A DNA stretch of 64,000 bases from Albidovulum sp. (GCA_028823855.1 JAPPFL010000036.1:281975-345974); one strand, 5' to 3'; counted from the stretch's first letter, positions 27,194 through 36,228 are shown. The notes: a model not told the origin generated them from the letters alone. Program-made: numbers and translations.

Positions 27194-28726
27194 TTAGAAG
27201 AGTTGCAAAGCGGCCGCTGCCAATCCAGCCAAAACCGCTCCTAGAAGGAAGGCTGCCAAAGGCGAAATTGCTTGCCACGAAGCATGCGCTGAACTTTCTT
27301 GTTCCAATCTTTCAGCAACGATTCCTTCAAGAATTTTGGGAATCCTTGGTCCCAGGCGAGCTGCCATTCTTGCAACGGCGGCAATATCCCGATAGGCAGC
27401 TCCCGGCCCTAAATTTTCACGAATGTATTGCTCGACTACCGGTTTCGCTACGTTCCACATGATCAGATTCGGATCCAGGGATCTTGCGACGCCTTCGGCG
27501 ACGACCATGGTCCTTTGCAGAAGAATAAGTTCGGTGCGCGTTCGCATTCCATATCGTTCGGTAACTTCAAACAAATGAGCCAAAAGACGCGACATAGAGA
27601 TTTGGCTAGCTTCCATGCCAAAGATCGGTTCTCCGATTGATCGCAGCGCTTGAGCGAAATCGTCAACGTCTTGGTCGGCCGGCACGTAGCCTGCCTCGAA
27701 ATGGACCTCTGCTACCCGGCGGTAATCCCTTTTAATGAACCCAATCAAAATTTCGGCATAGACTCTTCGCGTATATGCATCAATTCGACCCATTATCCCG
27801 AAATCCATCGCTATAATTTCACCGTTGGCAGCAACAAAAAAGTTGCCTTGATGGAGATCTGCGTGAAAATACCCGTCCCTTAATGCCTGCCTAAGGAAAT
27901 TCTGAACTATCCTAACCGCAATATCCCTCCTGTCGTGTCCGGCCGCATCCAACTCTTGGATGTCTCGAAGACCGATGCCTTCGACCCAGTCGAGCGTCAA
28001 AACTCGCTTGCTTGACAGATGCCAATGCACGCGAGGAACTCCAAACCCTTCGTCGTCTTTCGTTGCCGCGGCGAACTCGTCGGCTGCGGATGCTTCCATG
28101 CGCAAATCGAGTTCGCGCATGACAACGCCTTCGAAATGCGCGACCACGGCTCGCGGTCTCAATCGCCGAGTGGCAGGGGAAAGCACCCCGATCATTCGCG
28201 CCAAAAAATATAGCGCATCGATATCCCTCCTGAACGCCCTTTCGATTCCCGGGCGGCAAACTTTGACCGCTACTGCCTCGTCGGTTTCTCGGATCTTTGC
28301 TTTGTGAACCTGAGCAATCGATGCGGCCGCGACCGGATCGCTAAATTCGGAAAACAATTCACTGATTTTGATGCCCAGTTCAGTTTCTATGGTCCTTTTA
28401 GCGTCTCTTGTGGGAAAAGCGGGTAGATTATCCTGTAGTATCGTGAGCTGTTGAGCCAAATCTTCGCCGACCACGTCCGGTCGAGTCGAGAGAAGCTGTC
28501 CGAATTTCACAAATGCCGGACCGAGAGCTGTGATCGCCCGCAAAACAGGCGGTTGCGACGGGTCTCCTTTCAGGCCGAGCCATTTAAACGGCCAACCGAT
28601 AATCCTAGCGGCGATACGAATATTCCTAGGCGCGTCCACGGCGACAAGAGCAATTTTCATGGCTCCAGTTCGCTCGAATGTCGCGCCTGTCCTAATCAGC
28701 CTAAAAAGATTGTGGGGACCTCGCAT
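27194..28726 (-). CDS. ubiB: UbiB, ABC1/ADCK-family kinase-like protein for ubiquinone synthesis
   Basis: 510 residues. The family KxGQ motif appears as KFGQ (74-77) in AFVKFGQLLSTRPD. The alanine-rich loop AAASIAQVHKA replaces the usual glycine-rich loop, and the catalytic region reads GYFHADLHQGNFF followed by IAMDFGIMG. Two hydrophobic segments close the C-terminus (ISPLAAFLLGAVLAGLAAAALQLF). UbiB is a membrane ATPase needed for coenzyme Q assembly. In many relatives ubiE lies directly upstream; here a relic mobile element has been driven between them, ending 12 bases before the ubiB ATG. Only a weak AGAG precedes the start, so the natural leader may have been altered. Confidence 0.97.
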   Translation of the reverse strand: MRGPHNLFRLIRTGATFERTGAMKIALVAVDAPRNIRIAARIIGWPFKWLGLKGDPSQPPVLRAITALGPAFVKFGQLLSTRPDVVGEDLAQQLTILQDNLPAFPTRDAKRTIETELGIKISELFSEFSDPVAAASIAQVHKAKIRETDEAVAVKVCRPGIERAFRRDIDALYFLARMIGVLSPATRRLRPRAVVAHFEGVVMRELDLRMEASAADEFAAATKDDEGFGVPRVHWHLSSKRVLTLDWVEGIGLRDIQELDAAGHDRRDIAVRIVQNFLRQALRDGYFHADLHQGNFFVAANGEIIAMDFGIMGRIDAYTRRVYAEILIGFIKRDYRRVAEVHFEAGYVPADQDVDDFAQALRSIGEPIFGMEASQISMSRLLAHLFEVTERYGMRTRTELILLQRTMVVAEGVARSLDPNLIMWNVAKPVVEQYIRENLGPGAAYRDIAAVARMAARLGPRIPKILEGIVAERLEQESSAHASWQAISPLAAFLLGAVLAGLAAAALQLF

Positions 28727-28738
28727 ACTCTAAATTTA

Positions 28739-28756
28739 GGGCAAAATATGCGAAAG
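28739..28756 (+). repeat. Left terminal inverted repeat of the ubiE/ubiB element
   Basis: GGGCAAAATATGCGAAAG. It agrees at 12 of 18 positions with the inverted right end at 29750-29767, and the palindromic CTAAATTTAG just outside adds to the symmetry. It is similar to the GGGAAT... ends of the 61 kb element. Confidence 0.55.
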
Positions 28757-28761
28757 CGCCA

Positions 28762-29619
28762 TCAGGCGTCCATCGCATTAATTTCGCGGGTCGCAGGAGC
28801 GACCGTTGTCAACTCTCCTTGCCGCGCAGTTGCGCCTATCCCCGACTCCGGGATTTTGCCGGCCGCGTTCGGATCGGCGTGGTCCGCAAGGCCGCAAGCG
28901 TAGCAGGTCTGGCTCGTGTAGGAGGGATCCGCTTCGACCAGCCTCCCGGACTTGTAAGCGTGCATCTGCCGCAGCCCGCGCCAAGCTGTATAAAGGGTCT
29001 CGCGGTTGAGGCCGGACTTCTTCTTTACGTTCCCGCAGGGACATTCGACCGTCCCCTTGGGCGAGCGGGTCGTTCCCGTCGCGTTCGGCTTCTCGATCAC
29101 TTCCGTTGACTCTCTGCAGGCAATCTTCCTCGAAGCTCGGAGCTGCCAGTTCGTGCGCCGGTTCGCCTGTCTTCTTTGCAGGCGACGTCGGCGGAGCCTC
29201 GTTCTCTTTCGCTCGAACCTGTTTCGCTGGTCGCCCTTGATGTTCGCGTCCAGTAGGCACGCGTCCGGCGATTCCCGAAGGCGGGACTTGAACTCGGGAA
29301 ACCCGCCGTCACCGAATGCGGCCTTGCGCGCGTCGGCCTGGCTTTTGAGGGCGTAACGGGTAACAGCAAACAAGAAGCCGTCGAGCCACTCAGCCTCGCA
29401 CCTTAGCGACGTGAATCCATTTCCGACCGTGAAGGTTGGGACTGACGGCGGTTTTCCGCCGGCGTTCTTCGGGGTCTTATGCGCCGCCTTCTGCCGCGCA
29501 AGCATCTCGTTCCAGACGAAACTGCTGGCTCCGGCCTGACCGGCCAGCTTGCAGGCTCTCGCCGGCGGTCCCGGCAGAAGCCGGCGGTCGATTTGCCTGT
29601 TCGCGGTATTTTTCGTCAT
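28762..29619 (-). pseudogene. tnpB: TnpB-type RNA-guided nuclease gene, internally deleted
   Basis: An open minus-strand frame whose product matches lone alphaproteobacterial TnpB in order. The N-terminal part reads AGASSFVWNEMLARQKAA and LFAVTRYALKSQADARKA up to FPEFKSR. It then jumps to the arginine-rich helix and TRSPKGTVECPCGNV, then KKSGLNRETLYTAWRGLRQM. About 100 residues between FKSR and the Arg-rich helix are missing, taking with them the RuvC-I aspartate. The zinc ribbon has only its first knuckle (SQTCYACG) before ADPNAAGKI; the second CxxC is gone. It cannot be an active nuclease. The frame remains open upstream into ubiE antisense; the start at 29619 is my choice inside the element. 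Confidence 0.82.
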
Positions 29620-29749
29620 GCGGTCCGGCCCGTTCCGTTCGCTTGTAGGCGGAAGCCCGGATTCCCGTCTCGTGCACTCCAGAACGCGTGAACCCGCCGG
29701 TAAGTCCCGGAACCGAATACATGTGATTGATTCTTCGTCGCGTGGCGGA

Positions 29750-29767
29750 ACTCTCTCATAAAATTCC
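29750..29767 (-). repeat. Right terminal inverted repeat of the ubiE/ubiB element
   Basis: Read on the minus strand as GGGAATTTTATGAGAGAG. It begins immediately after the ubiE stop codon TAG (29770-29768), so the insertion abuts the ubiE reading frame without entering it. Confidence 0.55.
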
Positions 29768-30523
29768 CTAAATTTTCCAACCTGAATGAATCGCAACTAT
29801 GCCAAAACTCAAATTGCGGTATTTGACATTGCCGAAACCGCAATCGCGGATTATCGCGGCGAATTCGTCTTGATCGGGAAATTTTCGAATGCTCTCGACC
29901 AGATACCGGTAGCTATCCCCATCGTTGGCTATAATTTCGCCGATCTTTGGAATAACGCGGAACGAATAGGCGTCGTACAGCGGTTTCAATCCGCCGCGGC
30001 CGGTGAATTGGCTGAATTCAAGAACTAGTAGCCTTCCGCCGGTCTTAAGCACGCGCCGACATTCCATTAAGCCTTTTTTCAAGTGAGCGAAATTGCGGGC
30101 GCCGAAACCGATCGTGCATGCGTCGAAGCGACCGGTTGCAAAAGGCATCATTTCGGCGTTTCCGAGAATCCACTCAATACGACCTTGCATTCGTTGACCC
30201 GAAGCCCGGCTTCGACCGGATTCAAGCATGCTTTCATTTATGTCGAGGACGACCGCGCGTCCGTTATTGGATCGTTTTAGGAACCTTGACGCAATGTCGC
30301 CGGTTCCACCCGCCAAATCAAGCAATTCTTGACGTTCTCGAGGCGCCAGCCAATCCACGAGAGCATCTTTCCATAGTCTGTGGATGCCGAGAGACATTGC
30401 ATCATTCATGATGTCGTATTTATTCGATACGCTGGAAAATACATTTTGTACAAGATCCAGCTTTTCCTCTTCCGGGACGGAACTGAATCCAAAATGGGTC
30501 GAGTTTCGGCTGGTTGGCGACAT
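29768..30523 (-). CDS. ubiE: Ubiquinone/menaquinone C-methyltransferase UbiE
   Basis: 251 residues of the class I SAM methyltransferase fold. The family start is [29 protein letters not shown]. Motif I is [11 protein letters not shown] (69-78), and post-motif regions include [20 protein letters not shown] and [21 protein letters not shown]. It ends VAIHSGWKI, as in normal UbiE. It methylates the C2 position of the benzoquinol ring in coenzyme Q synthesis. It is divergent from mutM, with about 80 bases between them, and originally preceded ubiB; the relic element starts right after its stop codon. The last codon and stop (ATT TAG) overlap the repeat that flanks the element. Confidence 0.97.
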   Translation of the reverse strand: MSPTSRNSTHFGFSSVPEEEKLDLVQNVFSSVSNKYDIMNDAMSLGIHRLWKDALVDWLAPRERQELLDLAGGTGDIASRFLKRSNNGRAVVLDINESMLESGRSRASGQRMQGRIEWILGNAEMMPFATGRFDACTIGFGARNFAHLKKGLMECRRVLKTGGRLLVLEFSQFTGRGGLKPLYDAYSFRVIPKIGEIIANDGDSYRYLVESIRKFPDQDEFAAIIRDCGFGNVKYRNLSFGIVAIHSGWKI

Positions 30524-30604
30524 TTGCTATGGTTCTCCGAGGGTTTCAACAATACATTATGCGCGACGGTCTGTTCAATGCGTGCGAGCGCCGGGAGTCA
30601 TGCA

Positions 30605-31453
30605 TTGCCCGAATTGCCCGAAGTCGAAACTGTCAGGCGGGGACTTGGTCCCGCAATGGAGGGCCGCGTAATTTGCAAAGTTGTTTTGCATCGTACGGAC
30701 TTGCGCTGGCCGATGCCAGAAGGATTTTCCCAACGTATCGAAGGCACTCGAGTTATCAGGCTCAGGCGCCTGGCCAAATTTCTGCTTGCCGACCTGTCGA
30801 GCGGAAAAACCATCCTCATACATCTAGGCATGTCGGGCAGATTGCTCTTGTGCAAATCGCCGTCCGACAAGAGCCCGGATTCGCCAACGCCCCAAAAACA
30901 CGACCACGTAGTTTTCAAAATGGACGACGGTGCGCGGGTTGTCTTCAACGATCCTAGGCGATTCGGGTCGATGGATTTGTACCGTTCGGACGATGAATCC
31001 AAGCACTGGCTATTGCGAAGTCTCGGTCCTGAACCGTTGGGAAACTCATTCAATGGCATGTATTTGACGCGACGCCTGGCTGGAAAGAAAGCTCCGATAA
31101 AGTCGGCGTTGCTAGACCAGAGCGTAATCGCCGGCCTTGGAAACATTTATGCATGTGAAGCGCTTTGGAACGCTCGCATTTCACCAATTTTGCGCGCGGG
31201 AAGCCTTTCACCCTTGCGCGTCGAACGACTGACCGCCGCCATAAAATCGGTACTCGCGGACGCGATAAAGGCCGGCGGCTCGTCTTTGCGCGACTTCCGG
31301 CAAACGGGAGGCGAACTTGGATACTTCCAGCACCAGTTTCAAGCCTATGGAAGAGAAGGAAAGGAGTGCAGGCGCGAGCGTTGCTTTGGCACGATTTCGA
31401 GAGTTTCTCAATCCGGCAGGTCAACCTTTTTTTGCCAAAGGTGTCAGAGGTAG
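30605..31453 (+). CDS. mutM: Formamidopyrimidine-DNA glycosylase (Fpg)
   Basis: 282 residues. The start must be the TTG at 30605, because the enzyme uses its processed N-terminal proline and the frame then reads (M)PELPEVETVRRGL. GGGAG lies seven bases upstream, and no in-frame ATG gives that terminus. P2 forms the Schiff base with the damaged site and E3 follows. The beta-clamp lysine is in SSGKTILIHLGMSG. The helix-two-turn-helix region holds LLDQSVIAGLGNIYACEALW, and the C-terminal zinc finger reads CRRERC then FFCQRCQR, the C-x4-C variant seen in alphaproteobacteria. It removes oxidised purines such as 8-oxoguanine. It is divergent from ubiE. Confidence 0.97.
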   Translation: MPELPEVETVRRGLGPAMEGRVICKVVLHRTDLRWPMPEGFSQRIEGTRVIRLRRLAKFLLADLSSGKTILIHLGMSGRLLLCKSPSDKSPDSPTPQKHDHVVFKMDDGARVVFNDPRRFGSMDLYRSDDESKHWLLRSLGPEPLGNSFNGMYLTRRLAGKKAPIKSALLDQSVIAGLGNIYACEALWNARISPILRAGSLSPLRVERLTAAIKSVLADAIKAGGSSLRDFRQTGGELGYFQHQFQAYGREGKECRRERCFGTISRVSQSGRSTFFCQRCQR

Positions 31454-31612
31454 GCAGCGCGCCAACAAACGGATCTTGGAGATGCGGGAAGAAGAAATTC
31501 ACAGAAAAGGGAACTTTCGATTCTAGCGTGTCGATCGCTTGAATGGACATTGCCCTTGAAAACTGCGCCAGTCTCGTTAATGAATTGGCTTGAGGCAACG
31601 CAAGGGAAACCC

Positions 31613-32389
31613 ATGGCGTTCAAGAATATAAACTTCGAAATCAAAGAACATATCGGCGTAATTCGCTTAGACCGTCCTCGAAAACTAAATGCGCTTAATC
31701 AGCAGTTGGTGCAAGAATTGGTCAGCGCGCTCCGGAAACTTGATGCCGACGATTCGATTCGCTGCGTCGTGCTTACGGGTTCAGAGAAGGTGTTCTCTGC
31801 CGGAGCCGACATAGAAGAAATGACAGGCAAGACTTTTGTCGAGATGTATGCGCAAGATCATTTTTCAGAGATTGCCGAAGCATTCCTTAAATTCCGCAAG
31901 CCAATAATTGCTGCGGTCGCCGGGGCCGCACTAGGCGGCGGCTGCGAGTTGGCAATGATGTGCGATATCATCATTGCAGCCGAAGATTCCTTTTTCGGCC
32001 AACCGGAAATCAGCCTCGGCGTAATCGCGGGAATCGGCGGAACTCAAAGGCTAACTAGAGCGGTGGGTAAAGCTAAGGCGATGGAAATGCATTTGACGGG
32101 TCGCCGCATGACCGCCGACGAAGCGGAGAGGTCCGGGCTGGTTTCGCGCCTAGTCCCGCTTCGAAAACTTATGGATGAAGCGATGGCGACGGCAAACAAG
32201 ATCGCGGCGCTGCCTCCCTTGGCGGTTAAGGCGGCGAAGGAAACAGTAAACCGCGCCGAAGAGACTTCGCTCCGGGAAGGGTTGCTAGTAGAACGGCGAT
32301 TGTTTCATGCGATGTTCGCAACGGAGGATCAAACCGAAGGAATGAAAGCCTTTACCGAAAAACGGCAGGCGCACTTTCGCGGACGATAG
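31613..32389 (+). CDS. Enoyl-CoA hydratase / crotonase-family protein
   Basis: 258 residues from the ATG at 31613, preceded by AAGGGAAAC; an in-frame ATG 21 codons earlier lacks a site. Crotonase signatures: IRLDRPRKLNALNQQL near residue 17, oxyanion-hole stretches VFSAGADIEEM near 63 and AAVAGAALGGGCELAMMCDIIIAAE near 100. The two glutamates of true enoyl-CoA hydratases are in GGGCELA and FFGQPEISLGVIAGIGGTQRL. It hydrates 2-enoyl-CoA in beta-oxidation. Its position just before rpsT and dnaA is the arrangement seen in many alphaproteobacteria. Confidence 0.95.
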   Translation: MAFKNINFEIKEHIGVIRLDRPRKLNALNQQLVQELVSALRKLDADDSIRCVVLTGSEKVFSAGADIEEMTGKTFVEMYAQDHFSEIAEAFLKFRKPIIAAVAGAALGGGCELAMMCDIIIAAEDSFFGQPEISLGVIAGIGGTQRLTRAVGKAKAMEMHLTGRRMTADEAERSGLVSRLVPLRKLMDEAMATANKIAALPPLAVKAAKETVNRAEETSLREGLLVERRLFHAMFATEDQTEGMKAFTEKRQAHFRGR

Positions 32390-32470
32390 GTGCCGATCGC
32401 CGATACTTTAGGACGACGACGGACCATTGTCCCGCATGGCGAGTTTGCGACCAGGGAGCGAATTATTGGG

Positions 32471-32496
32471 TTGACAGTGAGCGTAAACGATATTAG
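32471..32496 (+). promoter_or_regulatory. Possible rpsT promoter
   Basis: A perfect TTGACA at 32471-32476 lies about 68 bases ahead of the rpsT start. The best -10 candidate, TATTAG (32491-32496), is only 14 bases away, shorter than usual, so the assignment is tentative. Confidence 0.3.
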
Positions 32497-32543
32497 CTGC
32501 CCCGAATCCTTGCTCACCGCGTATACTGAACCGGAAGTTTACT

Positions 32544-32825
32544 ATGGCTAATTCGCCGCAAGCGAAAAAACGTGCGCGTCAGATGCTTCGCCGCACCGCA
32601 ATCAACAAATCTAGATCTTCGCGCATTAAGACGTTCATTAGACAAGTGGAAAAGGCGTTGTCGACCGAGAATGGCGCAGCCGCCGCGGAGGCGCTGCGCC
32701 AAGCGCAACCGGAAATCATGCGCGGGGTTACTAAAGGCATATTGCATCGAAACACTGCGAGGCGAAAAATTTCCAGGATGGCGCGTAAAATAAAAGCCAT
32801 TAACGAATCGGCAGCAGCAAAGTGA
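32544..32825 (+). CDS. rpsT: 30S ribosomal protein S20
   Basis: 93 residues, lysine/arginine-rich. It opens [32 protein letters not shown] and closes with [17 protein letters not shown], the canonical S20 pattern of a three-helix bundle bound to 16S rRNA. GGAAG lies six bases before the ATG. It is monocistronic by appearance, with its own upstream promoter candidate, and sits between the enoyl-CoA hydratase gene and the rhodanese/dnaA block. Confidence 0.98.
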   Translation: MANSPQAKKRARQMLRRTAINKSRSSRIKTFIRQVEKALSTENGAAAAEALRQAQPEIMRGVTKGILHRNTARRKISRMARKIKAINESAAAK

Positions 32826-33209
32826 TTCGGGTTCGTTGAATCTGCCGCCAAAAAATTTCTCGGGCTGACTCGTACATTTAGTTGTCATTAATGCCTTGAT
32901 TGGCATATCTGCCATTTTCCGAATTTCATCTCGGGAATCTGCCTGAAATCCGAACCAGTTCGCATCGCCGGCCGCGCGATTCGCTAAAAATTTTTCGATG
33001 TCATTCGCATAAAATTTTTCCAATTAGATTCGTTTTTCCAATCAGTTCCTCAAGCAAAATCAAACACCTGGAACAGATTGACGGGATTTGCCGCGCCCGA
33101 CCGAAAATATTTGACATAGTCAAGCGAAATATCTTGTTGCGGTTGAATCCTGGCGTTGCTAGCATTCCCATAACAACAACGAAACTTACTCAATTCGGCA
33201 AATCAAGAA
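32826..33209. other. Intergenic region between rpsT and the rhodanese/dnaA block
   Basis: About 380 bases. A TTGACA at 33111-33116 is present without a well-placed -10 box. I looked for DnaA boxes of the TTATNCACA type here and between dnaA and dnaN and saw none, so there is no evidence for the replication origin at this spot. Confidence 0.45.
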
Positions 33210-33647
33210 ATGCTTCATCGTGTGGAAGAGCTTACTCCTCTAAGAGTTTGGGATGAACTGGCGTCTAAACCGGACGGTGCGCTTGTGGATGTCAGAACCA
33301 GAGCAGAATGGATGTATGTAGGCTTGCCGGATGTGGCGAAACTTGGAAAAAAATTAATCATGATTGAATGGAGATTGTTTCCTTCGATGGCGGTCAATTC
33401 CGAATTTGCCACCGAATTGCGAAATTGCCTTGGCGAAACAATTCCTTCTGATTTGTATTTCATTTGTCGTTCTGGGGCACGGTCGCGCGAAGCTGCGGAA
33501 TGCTTTATGCAGACGAAAAAGTTCGAAATGGGGCAGACAAGATGCGTAAACGTAACCGAAGGATTTGAAGGCGATTTGGATCACCTAGGTCGTCGCGGAC
33601 GAATTAACGGCTGGAAATATAGCGGGCTGTCCTGGAGTCAGACCTGA
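33210..33647 (+). CDS. Rhodanese-domain protein
   Basis: 145 residues forming a single rhodanese domain: LVDVRTRAEWMYVGLPDV near residue 25, then the active-site loop YFICRSGARSREAA with the persulfide-carrying C86. The protein ends GRINGWKYSGLSWSQT, typical of short single-domain rhodaneses. These proteins transfer sulfane sulfur; the acceptor is unknown. It lies 23 bases upstream of dnaA on the same strand and is probably co-transcribed with it. Confidence 0.92.
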   Translation: MLHRVEELTPLRVWDELASKPDGALVDVRTRAEWMYVGLPDVAKLGKKLIMIEWRLFPSMAVNSEFATELRNCLGETIPSDLYFICRSGARSREAAECFMQTKKFEMGQTRCVNVTEGFEGDLDHLGRRGRINGWKYSGLSWSQT

Positions 33648-33670
33648 CCTGAAGAATAGGCAAACAGCCC

Positions 33671-35026
33671 ATGAAAAGCGATATTTGGCATGAAATTCGA
33701 GATGACCTTATCGAAGCCGTCGGCAAAGAGAATTTTAGGAATTGGCTTGAAGCCGTCCAAATGGTGGAGTTGGATGGGGGCATCGCATTTTTCGAAGCTC
33801 CGACGCAGTTTCAAGTCGATTGGATAAAACAGAATTTCAACGAGACCATACTGCACCTTCTCCAGGAAATTGATTCTTCGGTTTTTCGCATACAGTTTTC
33901 GGCAGCCAAAAATTCCAAGACATCAAATTCAGCTCCTTCCAATGGCGGTGATAGTAACGAGGCTGCAAATCAAGGGGACGGCTACAGGCGATGGATGCGG
34001 CTTGACCCCGAGTTCACGTTCGAGTCCTTCGTAGTCGGAAATCCCAATCAGGTCGCCTACCACGCGGCGTGTCGCGTCGCGCAGAATGGTCCAATTGATT
34101 ACAACCCGCTATTCCTGCATGGCGGTGTCGGTCTTGGAAAGACTCATCTGATGCATGCGATCGGCTGGGCGCTTCGTTCGAAGCACCCGAATTCATCGAT
34201 TCTCTACCTGTCAGCTGAACAGTTCATGTATGAATTTGTTCGGGCGCTAAGATACAAAAATACGATGGGGTTCAAGGAGGCCTTTCGTTCGGTCGACGTT
34301 CTTATGGTTGATGATGTACAATTCATCGCAGGCAAGGATTCAACTCAGCAAGAGTTTTTTCACACCTTCAACGCGCTGATCGACCAGAAGAAACGGATAG
34401 TTCTGTCGGGCGACCGTTCGCCAGGTAGAATAGACGGATTGAGCGACCGGATTACTTCGCGCCTTCAATCGGGATTGGTCGTTGACCTCCATCCGACCGA
34501 TTACGAACTGCGATTGAATATTCTTCAGTATAAATTCGAGCGATTTACGAATTCTGGAGGCAACGCGAATGTCGAAGCCGGAGTGCTTGATTTTATGGCT
34601 CGGCGTATTTCAAGCAATGTTCGGGTATTAGAAGGTGCCTTGAATAGAATCTTTGCGACTGGATATTCGATGAAGAGGCCCATAACCGTACGCGACGCAG
34701 GAATCTTGCTAGCGGACTTTATCAAGGCATCGGACGTAAAGATTGAAATTGACGAGATTATTCGCCTGGTGGCGGCATACTACAATATCCGCGTTAGCGA
34801 TCTGGTTGGGGCTAAGCGCGAAAGAATTTACGCGCGGCCAAGGCATATCGCGATGTATTTGGCAAAAGAGCTAACGAGAAACTCGCTTCCCGAAATCGGG
34901 CGTCGTTTCGGCGGCAAGGATCATACTACAGTGATTTACGCAATAAAAAGAACGGAGAAACTGATAGTCACCGAAAGTAAAATTGACGAAGACGTTGAAA
35001 TTCTACGCCGAAGGATTGTGGAATGA
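33671..35026 (+). CDS. dnaA: Chromosomal replication initiator DnaA
   Basis: 451 residues, at the short end for the class because the linker (domain II) is brief. Domain I starts MKSDIWHEIRDDLIEAVG. The AAA+ domain has Walker A GGVGLGKTHL beginning at residue 151, Walker B VLMVDDVQFIAGK, and a sensor region with LSGDRSPGRIDGLSDRITSRL. Domain IV has the DnaA signature ARPRHIAMYLAKELTRNSLPEIGRRFGGKDHTTVIYA for DnaA-box binding. It opens DNA at the origin. It is followed by dnaN and recF on the same strand. Confidence 0.98.
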   Translation: MKSDIWHEIRDDLIEAVGKENFRNWLEAVQMVELDGGIAFFEAPTQFQVDWIKQNFNETILHLLQEIDSSVFRIQFSAAKNSKTSNSAPSNGGDSNEAANQGDGYRRWMRLDPEFTFESFVVGNPNQVAYHAACRVAQNGPIDYNPLFLHGGVGLGKTHLMHAIGWALRSKHPNSSILYLSAEQFMYEFVRALRYKNTMGFKEAFRSVDVLMVDDVQFIAGKDSTQQEFFHTFNALIDQKKRIVLSGDRSPGRIDGLSDRITSRLQSGLVVDLHPTDYELRLNILQYKFERFTNSGGNANVEAGVLDFMARRISSNVRVLEGALNRIFATGYSMKRPITVRDAGILLADFIKASDVKIEIDEIIRLVAAYYNIRVSDLVGAKRERIYARPRHIAMYLAKELTRNSLPEIGRRFGGKDHTTVIYAIKRTEKLIVTESKIDEDVEILRRRIVE

Positions 35027-35112
35027 GTTCAATATTCCATTCGGCCAGCGCGTTTGCTGCTAACGAGAAAATTTACTAGTATCTGTGTTTTTCTCGATCT
35101 CGGGGGCAAGCC

Positions 35113-36228
35113 ATGAAATTTGAGATTGAATGCGCCCATTTGCGCCGGATCGCCGGATTCGCCAATTCTGTCGTACCTCGCAACTCGCCGCAGCCCATCC
35201 TTGCAAACGTACTAATACGTGCCGAAGAAGGCAGTGCATCGTTCTTCGCCACCGATAGTTTTGTGTCCGTGGATGCGAAAGTTTCCGTGGCGGTCGCCCG
35301 CGCAGGAGCCACGACCGTATCCGCTTCAGTTCTGAGCGAAATCGCAAGGAAGATGCCGGACGATACAGATATATCGTTTGAATACGATGCGGCAAGCGAG
35401 CGGCTGGAAATAAAGTCTGGAAGCGCGCTGTTCCAATTGCCGACTCTATCTGCCGAAGACTTCCCGATCATCTCGGAAAGCGAGGGAGCTGTCGTATTCG
35501 AACTTCCCTTCAACGAATTGAAAAGGCTATTTAGCAAGGCAAAAATTGCGGTATCCACCGACGAGACCAGAAGATACCTCACAGGCGTAAACTTAAGAGC
35601 AACAGTAAGTAGTTCAGGTCCGGTTCTGCGCTGCGCAGCTGTTGATGGCACGCAACTGGCATTGGTTGAAACGGCTCTCCCGGACGGAATAGAAGAAATT
35701 CCTAGCGTGATAATTCCGATCAAGGCTGTCAATGAAATCCTCAGCGTGCTCGATCAAGGCGATCAGGCGGTTCGAATTTCGCTTTCGGGCAATCTGGCGG
35801 TTTTTTCAACTTTGTTCGCAAGCGTAAGCGCACGCCCAATCGAAGGAAATTTTCCCGAATACGAGCGCTTGATTCCGCGCGCAAACGAAATAAGGCTGAT
35901 GGTAGACGCATCGCTCATGGCCAGAGCCGTAAACCGGGTGGCGACAGTATCTGCGGAAAAATCGAGGTCTATTCGATTGGTTATGGAAGACGGCCGTCTC
36001 CAGCTCTCAGTAAATGCCGCCGAATACGGTTCCGCCGAGGAAGAACTTTCAGTTTCCTACAGCGACTCTCGGTTTGCGATTAAATTCAGCCATCGCCACC
36101 TTCTGGACATCCTAGGCCTCATGGAAAACAGCAATGCGATTTTCCGGCTTCGCGAAGGCGCTGCGGCTCTCATCACAGACGACGATGACGACGATGCGAC
36201 ATTCGTCGTTATGCCGCAGCGAATATAA
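35113..36228 (+). CDS. dnaN: DNA polymerase III beta subunit (sliding clamp)
   Basis: 371 residues, the usual clamp length with three repeats of the same fold: MKFEIECAHLRRIAGFANSVVPRNSPQPILANVLI at the start, RYLTGVNLRA in the second domain, FPEYERLIP near residue 253, and the terminal VVMPQRI (usual family ending VxMPxR). It forms the ring that tethers polymerase to DNA. It lies 86 bases after dnaA and 69 before recF. Confidence 0.98.
   Translation: MKFEIECAHLRRIAGFANSVVPRNSPQPILANVLIRAEEGSASFFATDSFVSVDAKVSVAVARAGATTVSASVLSEIARKMPDDTDISFEYDAASERLEIKSGSALFQLPTLSAEDFPIISESEGAVVFELPFNELKRLFSKAKIAVSTDETRRYLTGVNLRATVSSSGPVLRCAAVDGTQLALVETALPDGIEEIPSVIIPIKAVNEILSVLDQGDQAVRISLSGNLAVFSTLFASVSARPIEGNFPEYERLIPRANEIRLMVDASLMARAVNRVATVSAEKSRSIRLVMEDGRLQLSVNAAEYGSAEEELSVSYSDSRFAIKFSHRHLLDILGLMENSNAIFRLREGAAALITDDDDDDATFVVMPQRI

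Larger units (their letters stand above)
28739..29767 (-). mobile_element. TIR-bounded relic element carrying a decayed tnpB
   Basis: A 1029-bp element between the ubiE stop and the ubiB start. Its ends are imperfect inverted repeats (GGGCAAAATATGCGAAAG at 28739-28756, and GGGAATTTTATGAGAGAG read from 29767 inward). An 8-bp direct repeat CTAAATTT flanks it at 28730-28737 and 29768-29775, allowing for one extra A on the left. The left end aligns with the left end of the second relic at 61 kb (shared CATCAGGCG followed by CC). Standard IS605/IS607 elements have neither inverted ends nor target duplications, so mobilisation by another transposase is inferred. Compared with the second copy it lacks about 290 bases of the gene's middle. 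Confidence 0.62.

Noticed and set aside
32826..35112. Possible chromosomal origin next to dnaA
   Set aside because: No TTATNCACA-type boxes or AT-rich repeats seen, and alphaproteobacterial origins are often elsewhere.
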